Shown here piece by piece: positions 1 to 6,301 of a stretch of 16,319 bases of DNA. Position numbers and translations under genes: made by a program. Source of the DNA: Chloroflexota bacterium. GTDB lineage: Bacteria; Chloroflexota; Anaerolineae; J102. A model generated the notes under the pieces. That model was not told the DNA's origin and did not search any database. It saw only the letters and a list, made by a program, of their open reading frames with translations. Position 1 is the stretch's first letter, and each line of letters opens with the position of its first letter. The stretch is taken from NCBI GenBank assembly GCA_003353825.1, contig PIVW01000080.1, positions 1-16,319 of the forward strand. Reading direction: 5' to 3'.

Positions 1-512
1 TATGCCTCCACATCACCTGCATCTTCCTCCACCATCTCTTGCACTGCATTCTTTCCCAACTTTTGCCCCAACAGGTATTGAAGCATGTTCACCACTTTCT
101 CGTACGCCACCTCCACACCAAGGTATTCCGCCATCTCCCGCAGCAAATCCGAATAACAATCTTCACCCAAACTTAACGCTTCATCCAGAGGACTCTGACC
201 TCCTGCACCCTGCTTGTAGAAATAGGGCCGCCAGAATGGCAGTTTCCCAAATATCGAGTAGTAGTCCCGTTTCTTTTCTGAATGATACGGCAACGCCTCT
301 CCTTTTTCATTTTCTATAGCAATCCGAGGATAGCGTTCCGCCTGTAATGAAAAAAACAGTAACATCAGTCTGTAGCCCATTTTCAGCAATCGTTTGAAGA
401 TATTTCGCTCTGCTTCGTAGGCTGTTTTCTTTTCGTTGAGCCGTACATACTGCAACATCGATTCGGATTCCTGACGAACTTCATGTACAATAACCTCTGA
501 GTTGGATGACAT
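1..512 (-). CDS. Transposase-like protein, N-terminal part (ISKra4- or UPF0236/ISLre2-like)
   Basis: I translated the reverse strand by hand: an open frame of 170 codons runs from ATG at 512-510 to the window edge with no stop. An AGGAG site lies about 8 bases upstream of the start. The protein begins MSSNSEVIVHEVRQ, has a helical first third, then the pattern R-D-Y-Y-S-I-F-G-K-L-P-F-W-R-P-Y-F-Y, then S-P-L-D-E-A-L-S-L and a Y-S-D-L-L-R-E-M-A-E-Y helix. Proteins of the ISKra4 and UPF0236/ISLre2 transposase families share this layout before their catalytic core: an 'R.Y.T.FG.v.v.R.Y' strand pair followed by 'PLD..L.L...YS'. The catalytic DDE region would lie outside the window, so activity cannot be judged. 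The family call rests on motif memory, and a non-transposase DUF is possible. It is transcribed divergently from the membrane-protein gene at 634. Confidence 0.55.
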   Translation of the reverse strand, partial: MSSNSEVIVHEVRQESESMLQYVRLNEKKTAYEAERNIFKRLLKMGYRLMLLFFSLQAERYPRIAIENEKGEALPYHSEKKRDYYSIFGKLPFWRPYFYKQGAGGQSPLDEALSLGEDCYSDLLREMAEYLGVEVAYEKVVNMLQYLLGQKLGKNAVQEMVEEDAGDVEA

Positions 513-633
513 GGCTCTTCTCCTGGTGAATTGAATAGACGATAGTCGTGTCACCTTCAGTTTACCAGATTTGCTGTGTCTCCAACCCGTTTAGGACGCA
601 CCCTTTTCATTCACCCTTGGAGGAGAGTTCATC

Positions 634-1263
634 ATGACCCTTTTCGACCGAATCACCCTACTACTCACAGGTCTGACGGCTGCTTACATCGCTTGGCGGT
701 TCTATACACGCTATAGCAAAGAAAAAGCCCTCCACGATATCTATTACATGATGGGCTTTGTCGTTTTATTGGTTTCTGGCGTACTGCTCATTTTCGGCGG
801 CTGGGGTCTCTTGGCTTCACCCTACGTATTGACTGTAGCAACGCTAGTTCCTTTGGGTATCTCAATGGGCCTAATGAACCAGTTCGTGCCTAAATATAAG
901 AAGGCTTATTCTTGGTTCGCCCTGCTGGGCTTGTTGGCCATCGCTGTCACCAGCATTGCAGACATGCCCTTTAAGTCCATCGCCGTTCCTCTCTTTCATG
1001 GCATAGCCGGCTTGATCATTTTTGGGCTGCCACTCTACCTAACCTTCGTCACAAAAACCGAACCCAAAGGCTTTGCCATGGTTGGCGTCGGTGGTCTGTT
1101 AATCGGCATCGGTGGCATAGCTCTGGCTTTCTACAAAGCAGGCAAACCGCTGTTCGGCATCTTTACTGGGGAATTCATCCTCATGATTTTGGCTCCCTTG
1201 CTATTGATTATGACTTTGGCCTTCACTTGGGGCTTTATAAAAGACATCAACAAAAATAATTAG
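634..1263 (+). CDS. Seven-TM membrane protein of unknown function (paralogue A)
   Basis: This 209-residue protein is almost entirely hydrophobic, with about seven predicted membrane segments (roughly residues 7-22, 39-57, 63-83, 92-108, 116-138, 147-167 and 179-200) and a short basic tail ending in NKNN. A strong GGAGGAGA ribosome binding site sits about 8 bases before the ATG. I do not recognise a named family. It is clearly paralogous to the protein at 5064-5669: both start with DRI-x-LLLTGL-x-AAY and share an L-x-SP turn, an HG-(I/V)-AG-x(2)-IF-x-LP segment and a GFA-(M/L)-VGVGG-x-LIG-(I/V)-GG motif followed by LAF-x-KAGK. The glycine-rich motif (about residues 145-160) is the most conserved part and may pack helices. 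It opens the heme-copper-oxidase-like cluster, but the 324-base gap to the next gene makes co-transcription uncertain. No catalytic residue stands out. Confidence 0.8.
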   Translation: MTLFDRITLLLTGLTAAYIAWRFYTRYSKEKALHDIYYMMGFVVLLVSGVLLIFGGWGLLASPYVLTVATLVPLGISMGLMNQFVPKYKKAYSWFALLGLLAIAVTSIADMPFKSIAVPLFHGIAGLIIFGLPLYLTFVTKTEPKGFAMVGVGGLLIGIGGIALAFYKAGKPLFGIFTGEFILMILAPLLLIMTLAFTWGFIKDINKNN

Positions 1264-1587
1264 CCCCCTCTCAGGATTTCCAAATGCTGGCTTTATCGCA
1301 AAGATATTGGCAGTCTTCGAGCGCGTAACTACTCAGTTCTTCCGTCGAGGTCGATTTTCGCTACCCCAGAAATCAGTTGCTGGTAAAAATTGTCTGCCGG
1401 AATTTCTATTTGACAATTACAATCAGCCCATTTTGAGATATCCTAAAAGATAGGAATCCCGGTGGGCTGATTTCGTTGTCGTCGACAAGTCACCCATTGT
1501 TTTTGATTGGCTGTATAGCAGAATAACGCTCTGCCCCTGCCAACGTCCTCCTCAATCCAAAAATTAAATTTACGTCGGAGCCATTCT
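1264..1587. other. Intergenic stretch, 324 bases
   Basis: No credible ORF on either strand. Its one clear structure is the long stem-loop at 1412-1480. A TTGACA hexamer at 1410-1415 overlaps the left arm, but no good -10 box lies at the right distance. The GGAG ribosome binding site of the next gene is about 8 bases before its ATG at 1588. Confidence 0.6.
1412..1480. repeat. Long imperfect stem-loop upstream of the oxidase-like gene
   Basis: A perfect 10-bp stem joins AATCAGCCCA (1421-1430) to TGGGCTGATT (1463-1472). An outer 5-bp stem joins GACAA (1412-1416) to TTGTC (1476-1480) across a small internal loop. The apical part can pair further (CCTA at 1442-1445 with TAGG at 1451-1454). No run of T follows on the plus strand, so it is not a typical intrinsic terminator. 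It may be a 5' leader structure of the 1588 gene or a palindromic dispersed repeat. Confidence 0.6.
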
Positions 1588-3129
1588 ATGCAAGCATTAA
1601 CAACGCGTTTGAACTACCTCTTCCGCTCCACCAGAGGTCTGGCGCTGGTCGCCATCGCCGTAGTCGCTCTGGTAACGGCTGTTTGGGGTACGCTTTCCGG
1701 CCCGATGGTCGAATGGGGCGTGCGCGATATCACCGTCAAGGTGTTGGGGATGGATCTGGTGCAAGCTGACCGTGAAGGACGCATCATCATGCTCTATCAC
1801 ACCATCGCCATGACCGTCATCGCCATCGAGGTCTACTTTATGACCGAGATCCTGCCCATGAAACGCCATGAGCAGGTTTTCATCAACGCCACCATCACCG
1901 TCGGCTATCTCACAGCGATCATCTTCGGCCTGTTCTTTGGCTATTTCGGACATAACTTCGCCTACCATGGTCTCTTCCTGGTTGGACAGTCGCTGGTGTT
2001 TTTCTCTGGCATATTGTTAGCCGTCGCGCTTTGGCCCTGGCGCAAAGAGTACCGCTTAGCCCCGGACTCGCCCTACGCCCACACCAGGAACGGCATCGAT
2101 CTAGAGCGTGCGGCCTTTTTCGTCATGGTCATCATGACACTCACTTCCGCCACCTGGGGCGCTGTCGCCGGCTCCTTCTGGGCCAACGGACACGAGACCT
2201 TTCTGGCTGAAGATCTCATTCGCATCCCAAACAAAACGGCGCTACAGAAAGCGATCATCGGCCACTTACACATTATGCTGACCCTGGTCGCCGTGGGGAT
2301 TACCTTGATTGTGGGCAAGTGGATGGACTTCCAAGGCAAACTTCATAAAATCGCTATGCCTCTGATGATTTTCGGCTCCATTGTGACCACGTTTGGAGCC
2401 TTGTCTATTGTCTGGTTGCCTTGGGGGCACACCACCATCTACTTCGGCTCAACGATGATCATGCTCGCCGCTCTATTCTACGTTATTTTCTCGTGGAACA
2501 AGCTGATCAAGGATCGCATCGCCGAGCAGGGCATCGAAAAACCGACATTCTTACAGAAAATTGCCGCACTGCTGCATGACCCGCTCAAATTTGGCACCGG
2601 CTGGCAGATGGTCTTCATGAACTTCACCGTCAGCGGGGTTGGTATTTTTATGGCCGTCAAACTGACGGAGATCTTCCGTGTATGGCCACACCGCGAAGAA
2701 CGCATCACCCTGACCGGACACTGGCATATTCTAGCCGCGCTCATTGCAACGATTATTCTTCTTTACTACGGAGATCTCTCTGGTCTCAAAGATAAAACTC
2801 GCAAATGGTATGGTTGGTTCATTATCATCGGCTCTAACATCGCCTTTGCCTCCGCCACAATCTTTTCGATGAAACGGCTCTTTGTCACAGAATACGAGCA
2901 GCAACCCTTGGTCAACGTCCTTATGCTGCAGATGGACGCGGGTCTGGCCGGACTCCTAATCCTATTGGCCATTTTCATGGGATGGCGATTAATCGATCTG
3001 TTTAGGAAAAACGGCGTCTGGAGCAAAGAATTTGCTGCGGAAAAGAGATCTAACGCAGAAGTCGATCTGGTAGAACAAAAACGCAAAATGGAAGAACTTC
3101 AGGCAACTCTGGATGAGGTGTCCAAATGA
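1588..3129 (+). CDS. Heme-copper oxidase superfamily subunit I-like protein (cbb3/NOR-like, divergent)
   Basis: This 513-residue integral membrane protein has about 12 predicted TM helices (near residues 17-38, 68-89, 101-121, 128-150, 175-196, 222-244, 255-277, 282-303, 340-360, 377-396, 407-428 and 445-468) and a charged, coiled-coil-prone C-terminus (480-513). Twelve helices with His in TM2 (H71) and an H-x-H in TM10 (H378, H380) match the heme ligands of heme-copper oxidase subunit I and NorB: low-spin heme between TM2 and TM10, high-spin heme on the other TM10 His. The CuB/FeB site is not canonical. TM6 carries H226-L-H228 instead of H-x3-Y or H-x3-E, and TM7 lacks the HH pair, with only H253 before it and H281 after it. 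An internal repeat is visible (W33-G34 and W190-G191 motifs). The start has a GGAG site, and the stop overlaps the next ATG by ATGA. The nearby heme o synthase supports a heme-binding role. The substrate (O2, NO or other) cannot be told. Confidence 0.65.
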   Translation: MQALTTRLNYLFRSTRGLALVAIAVVALVTAVWGTLSGPMVEWGVRDITVKVLGMDLVQADREGRIIMLYHTIAMTVIAIEVYFMTEILPMKRHEQVFINATITVGYLTAIIFGLFFGYFGHNFAYHGLFLVGQSLVFFSGILLAVALWPWRKEYRLAPDSPYAHTRNGIDLERAAFFVMVIMTLTSATWGAVAGSFWANGHETFLAEDLIRIPNKTALQKAIIGHLHIMLTLVAVGITLIVGKWMDFQGKLHKIAMPLMIFGSIVTTFGALSIVWLPWGHTTIYFGSTMIMLAALFYVIFSWNKLIKDRIAEQGIEKPTFLQKIAALLHDPLKFGTGWQMVFMNFTVSGVGIFMAVKLTEIFRVWPHREERITLTGHWHILAALIATIILLYYGDLSGLKDKTRKWYGWFIIIGSNIAFASATIFSMKRLFVTEYEQQPLVNVLMLQMDAGLAGLLILLAIFMGWRLIDLFRKNGVWSKEFAAEKRSNAEVDLVEQKRKMEELQATLDEVSK

Positions 3130-4079
3130 AACGCATTATCTTCAGCCTGCTCTTGACTGGCTTGCTTGCAAGCGCCTGTGCGCCATCATCCGACGTGGGT
3201 GCGATCACCCCGCCAGCTATTGACTCCGGTGTAGACCCCACTGCCTGGACAACAATCCCTGCCGGTGAATTCCCCTCTGGTCAGATGGACCACATAACCG
3301 CGGTGGATGAGTATCAGATCATGATCACAGATGTCACTGTCGAGCAATACGCAAACTTCCTGAACGATGCCCTGGCATCTGGCGATGTCAGTGTTGGTGA
3401 ATTTGAGGTCGAAGCCGGAGAGCTTATCTGGCACGAGGACGGAGCCGGTGGCTACTATGGTGGCGATCCCTTCGATGGCTATAAGCACGAAGAAGAGATA
3501 AAAGCGGGTGATCACCTCTACGCACCACTGGCAGAGGACAAAGGCACCCGTTTGACCTACGATGGACAAACCTTCGCCGCCATGGAGTCGTACGCCAACC
3601 ATCCCATGAACATGGTGACCTGGTTTGGCGCCAACGCTTATTGCGAATACTACGACACACGCCTGCCAATCGAGATAGAATGGGAAAAAGCAGCACGTGG
3701 GACCGAAATAGTGGACGGACACGGTCTCCCCTTCCCCTGGGGTAAGGAGATTGAAGCCAACAATGCCAATTACTACTCGTCTTTTGATCTCTTCGAGAAG
3801 ATATATGGCAAGTTGGGCAACACCACACCTGTTGGTTTCTACAATGGCCAAACCTACGACGGCTATGAAACTCTTGATTCCGTCAGTCCCTACGGCCTCT
3901 ATGACATGGCCGGTAACGTGTGGCAATGGCTGGGTGATGACCTCCCCGACCAACACTATCGCCACATGCGTGGCGGCAGTTTCTATTCCTACGAAGTCGA
4001 CTTGCGTGTTTGGAAATATAACAGCGCTGGCCCACAACACTACGACCCGTCGATAGGGTTCCGGTGTGCAAAAGACTAG
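3126..4079 (+). CDS. SUMF1/FGE-fold lipoprotein (formylglycine-generating-enzyme-like domain)
   Basis: This 317-residue protein has a lipoprotein signal peptide with lipobox L-A-S-A-C18, so it should be lipid-anchored outside the membrane. The rest matches the SUMF1/FGE-sulfatase fold: an early I-P-A-G-E-F, a V-T-V-E-Q-Y-A-N-F-L helix, P-M-N-M-V-T-W-F-G-A-N-A-Y-C, R-L-P-I-E-I-E-W-E-K-A-A-R-G, Y-G-L-Y-D-M-A-G-N-V-W-Q-W and R-G-G-S-F near the end, closing with G-F-R-C. The segment after RGGSF lacks the pair of catalytic cysteines of true formylglycine-generating enzymes, so this is probably not an FGE. Domains of this fold also serve as non-heme-iron enzymes or structural and binding modules. 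Its ATG overlaps the stop of the oxidase-like gene (ATGA), implying translational coupling and perhaps a shared complex. An extracytoplasmic partner subunit is the simplest inference. Confidence 0.8.
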   Translation: MKRIIFSLLLTGLLASACAPSSDVGAITPPAIDSGVDPTAWTTIPAGEFPSGQMDHITAVDEYQIMITDVTVEQYANFLNDALASGDVSVGEFEVEAGELIWHEDGAGGYYGGDPFDGYKHEEEIKAGDHLYAPLAEDKGTRLTYDGQTFAAMESYANHPMNMVTWFGANAYCEYYDTRLPIEIEWEKAARGTEIVDGHGLPFPWGKEIEANNANYYSSFDLFEKIYGKLGNTTPVGFYNGQTYDGYETLDSVSPYGLYDMAGNVWQWLGDDLPDQHYRHMRGGSFYSYEVDLRVWKYNSAGPQHYDPSIGFRCAKD

Positions 4080-4163
4080 GTTGCCTTTATCCTCCCGGAG
4101 GTTCTCATCTCCACTCTCATGTGAACCAAGGACCGATCTCCAACATCGGTGCGGGATAACATT

Positions 4164-5027
4164 ATGACAAGTTTCAAAACTAAACTCCGCTTGTATTGGC
4201 CGCTTATCAAGAGCTTACAGACTGCATTGCTCCTCACTACCGGATTGGCCGGGTTTATGAGTACGCGCTGCCCAATCTTGAATTGGCAAATAGTGCTGGC
4301 TGTAACCGGTAGCCTGTTCCTGGCCATTAGCGGCAGCACAGTCTTGAACATGTGGTCTGATCGGGATATTGACGCAAAAATGGAGCGGACAAAAAACCGT
4401 CCATTACCATCAGGCAAAATCCCTCCCCGCGAGGCGCTCATCCTCGGTCTGGTTTTGGCCTTGCTAGGCGTCAGTTGGGCAGTTGCACTCGATCCACTCT
4501 ACGGCCTCATCGTCTTCGCCGGTCTGTTCTTCGATGTCGTCATTTACACTATGTGGCTCAAAAGGCGCACCCCCTGGGGTATCGTCTGGGGTGGTATCGC
4601 TGGCGGTATGCCCGTGTTGGCCGGGCGCGCTTTGGGAACGGGGCAAATCGAATGGATAGGCATTCTATTGGCTCTGGCTGTCCTTTTCTGGATCCCCACC
4701 CATATCCTCACCTTCAGCATGCGTTATCATGATGATTACCAGCGCGCTGGTATCCCTACCTTTCCCTCCGCTTACGGGGATCGCGTCACCCAGATCGTTA
4801 TAGCTATTTCCAGCGTGATTGCAGCCATCATGATGATCATCGCTGCATATGGGATTGGTCTCACTTTTGGTTATTTGCGACTCATGGCCGTGCTGTCCTT
4901 TGGTATGTTGCTTCTGGCCATCGTCAGCGCAACCACACCTTCCGAGCGCACTAATTTCGGCCTGTTCAAATACGCATCAGTATACATGCTCAGCGCCATG
5001 GGACTGCTGATGTTGGTTGCCGGATAA
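4164..5027 (+). CDS. ctaB: Protoheme IX farnesyltransferase (heme o synthase)
   Basis: This is a UbiA-superfamily prenyltransferase that adds a farnesyl group to heme b to make heme o. The first Asp-rich motif fits CtaB/CyoE closely: N-x3-D-x3-D-x2-M-x-R-T followed by R-P-L (starting near residue 62 when counted from this ATG). The loop Y-T-x-W-L-K-R-R-T-P and G-G-I-A-G-G-M-P is also typical, as is the second motif P-T-H then H-D-D-Y-x-R-A-G-I-P. About eight or nine TM helices are present. An in-frame GTG at 4149 would add five residues; I prefer ATG 4164 because a GCGGGA stretch lies just upstream, but this is not decisive. It lies 84 bases after the lipoprotein gene in the same direction. 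The placement suggests that the oxidase-like protein uses heme o (or heme a, though no heme A synthase is seen here). Confidence 0.9.
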   Translation: MTSFKTKLRLYWPLIKSLQTALLLTTGLAGFMSTRCPILNWQIVLAVTGSLFLAISGSTVLNMWSDRDIDAKMERTKNRPLPSGKIPPREALILGLVLALLGVSWAVALDPLYGLIVFAGLFFDVVIYTMWLKRRTPWGIVWGGIAGGMPVLAGRALGTGQIEWIGILLALAVLFWIPTHILTFSMRYHDDYQRAGIPTFPSAYGDRVTQIVIAISSVIAAIMMIIAAYGIGLTFGYLRLMAVLSFGMLLLAIVSATTPSERTNFGLFKYASVYMLSAMGLLMLVAG

Positions 5028-5063
5028 TGAGGGTAATTGTCACCTAGCTGAGGGACTTAAACC

Positions 5064-5669
5064 ATGAAGAAAATATCTGTTCTTGACCGAATTCTTCTTC
5101 TTCTAACCGGGCTGCTTGCCGCCTATCAAATTGTCGTTGGCATCGATGAGGCTGCAAAGCTCTCCGTGTTCGCCTACACCATTGCCTTCGGCACCCTGCT
5201 GGTGGCCAGTTTGTTGCTTATCATCATGGGATTTGAAGTCTTGGATAGTCCGTTGGTCGTCATCGTCTCGACTATCATTCCCCTCAGCCTCTCCCTGGGG
5301 TTGGTCTCGGAATACCTGCCCGAATTCACGACGCTCTACATGATCTTTATTGTTGTAGGATTCTTGGCGGTTGTTGTCACTCGCTACACCAAACCTGGCG
5401 AAATTGCCACTATCGTTCTTGCCACAGTGCATGGCGTTGCCGGAATGTTGATCTTCCTGCTTCCCATCATCCTTGTTCTGAGGGGCGAAATGTCTGGAGG
5501 ATTCGCTTTGGTCGGAGTAGGCGGCGCCCTCATCGGAGTAGGGGGATTGCTGCTTGCATTTCTCAAGGCAGGAAAATCGATTCTACCTCAAAAGACCATC
5601 CTGACCGTTTTTCCAGCCCTATTGCTGCTGATGACAGCGGCTTTTGTGGCAGGTTTCTCTTTTAGTTAG
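5064..5669 (+). CDS. Seven-TM membrane protein of unknown function (paralogue B)
   Basis: This 201-residue hydrophobic protein with about seven TM segments is homologous along its length to the protein at 634-1263. Shared blocks are L-D-R-I-L-L-L-L-T-G-L at the start, an L-D-S-P turn near residue 60, H-G-V-A-G-M-L-I-F-L-L-P, and the G-F-A-L-V-G-V-G-G to L-A-F-L-K-A-G-K block. It ends F-S-F-S without the basic tail of paralogue A. The start lies 36 bases after the heme o synthase stop, with an AGGGA site about 9 bases upstream. No named family is recognised. The position of the two paralogues at both ends of the oxidase cluster hints at a role in that membrane system, for example as an accessory or assembly factor, but no residue proves it. 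Confidence 0.8.
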   Translation: MKKISVLDRILLLLTGLLAAYQIVVGIDEAAKLSVFAYTIAFGTLLVASLLLIIMGFEVLDSPLVVIVSTIIPLSLSLGLVSEYLPEFTTLYMIFIVVGFLAVVVTRYTKPGEIATIVLATVHGVAGMLIFLLPIILVLRGEMSGGFALVGVGGALIGVGGLLLAFLKAGKSILPQKTILTVFPALLLLMTAAFVAGFSFS

Positions 5670-5679
5670 GAATGAACTA

Positions 5680-5708
5680 CCCCGCCGTCAGCGGACGATG
5701 GTACGGGG
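5680..5708 (+). terminator. Possible hairpin terminator after paralogue B
   Basis: CCCCG (5680-5684) can pair with CGGGG (5704-5708), with weak inner pairing. It starts 11 bases after the stop of the 5064 gene. Only CTTCG follows, with no T-run, so it may instead be an IS200-like end hairpin or a processing site. Confidence 0.3.
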
Positions 5709-5739
5709 CTTCGCAATGAATAAGCCTAACTTATCAAAC

Positions 5740-5867
5740 CACTAGTACATCGTGGCGCAAGTAGCTGTGCGGTTCGTAGTAGGCGATTCATCGCCGTGAC
5801 AGGTGCATAAAAGCGCTAAAGCGCTTACTACAAACTGCCTCCTTAGGTGTGCCGCTTTGTACTAGTG
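5740..5867. mobile_element. MITE-like palindromic element 1
   Basis: The 128-bp element is bounded by perfect 9-bp terminal inverted repeats, CACTAGTAC (5740-5748) and GTACTAGTG (5859-5867), with partial matching for another 10 bases inward. Further in, GTTCGTAGTA (5772-5781) faces TACTACAAAC (starting at 5827), again inverted with one mismatch. The centre holds two near-perfect hairpins: GGCGAT/ATCGCC (5782-5795) and AAGCGCT/AGCGCTT (5811-5826). No ORF is present. I could not identify a clear target-site duplication. Confidence 0.7.
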
Positions 5868-6023
5868 AAAAGATACGCGCACATACTTCATTTTGACCTT
5901 ACTCGCACTTGCCATGCGTTTCACTTGGTAGTATGCTTACATTTATAAGCCTTAAAATAGCAGCGCCTGTCAATGGAGCCGGGCAGACTACTTTTAATTT
6001 CGGGTCATTTACGGGCGACTCCT

Positions 6024-6038
6024 TCATTCCAAAGGAGG
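6024..6038 (+). repeat. Direct repeat, copy 1 of TCATTCCAAAGGAGG
   Basis: This is an exact 15-base match to 6278-6292, where the same bases form the ribosome binding site of the nucleotidase gene. No usable start codon follows this upstream copy, so it is not an active initiation site. It may be a remnant of a duplicated leader. Confidence 0.7.
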
Positions 6039-6120
6039 GAAGAATCGACACTAATTGACATCGGCATATTGAACCAGGTAGCATACTGCAAAGATTTAGA
6101 CAAAATAACCAATCAGCGGT

Positions 6121-6262
6121 AGTCCCCCTCTTGAATGTTGCTGGCTGGGAATAAGCAAAACCTGCCACGAATTTCTCGAATTTTCACCAATTCTGTTATC
6201 TTTTTCGTGTCAATTCGTGTCATTCGTGGCGAAAAAGTCCAGCAACACTTAACGGGGGCACT
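6121..6262. mobile_element. MITE-like palindromic element 2
   Basis: Two 24-base arms (6121-6144 and 6239-6262) are inverted repeats with 19 of 24 matches, including a perfect TGTTGCTGG/CCAGCAACA. A second inverted pair lies inside: GCCACGAAT (6164-6172) and ATTCGTGGC (6222-6230). The right half carries tandem TTCGTGTC-type units, a pattern I recall from dispersed non-coding repeats in environmental bacteria. No ORF is present. The right end lies 39 bases before the nucleotidase ATG, so the element may carry or displace that gene's promoter. Confidence 0.65.
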
Positions 6263-6278
6263 ATCCAATCAATTGTCT

Positions 6279-6296
6279 CATTCCAAAGGAGGAATG
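6279..6296 (+). promoter_or_regulatory. Hairpin containing the Shine-Dalgarno of the nucleotidase gene
   Basis: CATTCC (6279-6284) can pair with GGAATG (6291-6296), enclosing AAAGGA. The AAAGGAGG ribosome binding site spans the loop and the 3' arm, 9 bases before ATG 6302. Pairing would partly block the site, which could tune translation. The stem is only six pairs. Confidence 0.45.
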
Positions 6297-6301
6297 TAAA
6301 A

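Noticed and set aside
2..319. Plus-strand 105-aa frame at the left edge
   Set aside because: It is rich in Pro, Ser and His with no family pattern, and lies opposite the well-supported minus-strand transposase-like frame.
1410..1441. Possible promoter with TTGACA at 1410-1415
   Set aside because: No convincing -10 box at 16-18 bases; the hexamer overlaps the stem-loop arm and may be chance.
3186..4040. Minus-strand 284-aa open frame under the SUMF1 gene
   Set aside because: It is a shadow of the convincingly coding SUMF1 lipoprotein; its residues show no domain and no ribosome site was evident.
5899..6168. Minus-strand 89-aa frame in the repeat-rich gap
   Set aside because: It overlaps the MITE-like element 2, has no domain, and its start lies within repeat sequence.
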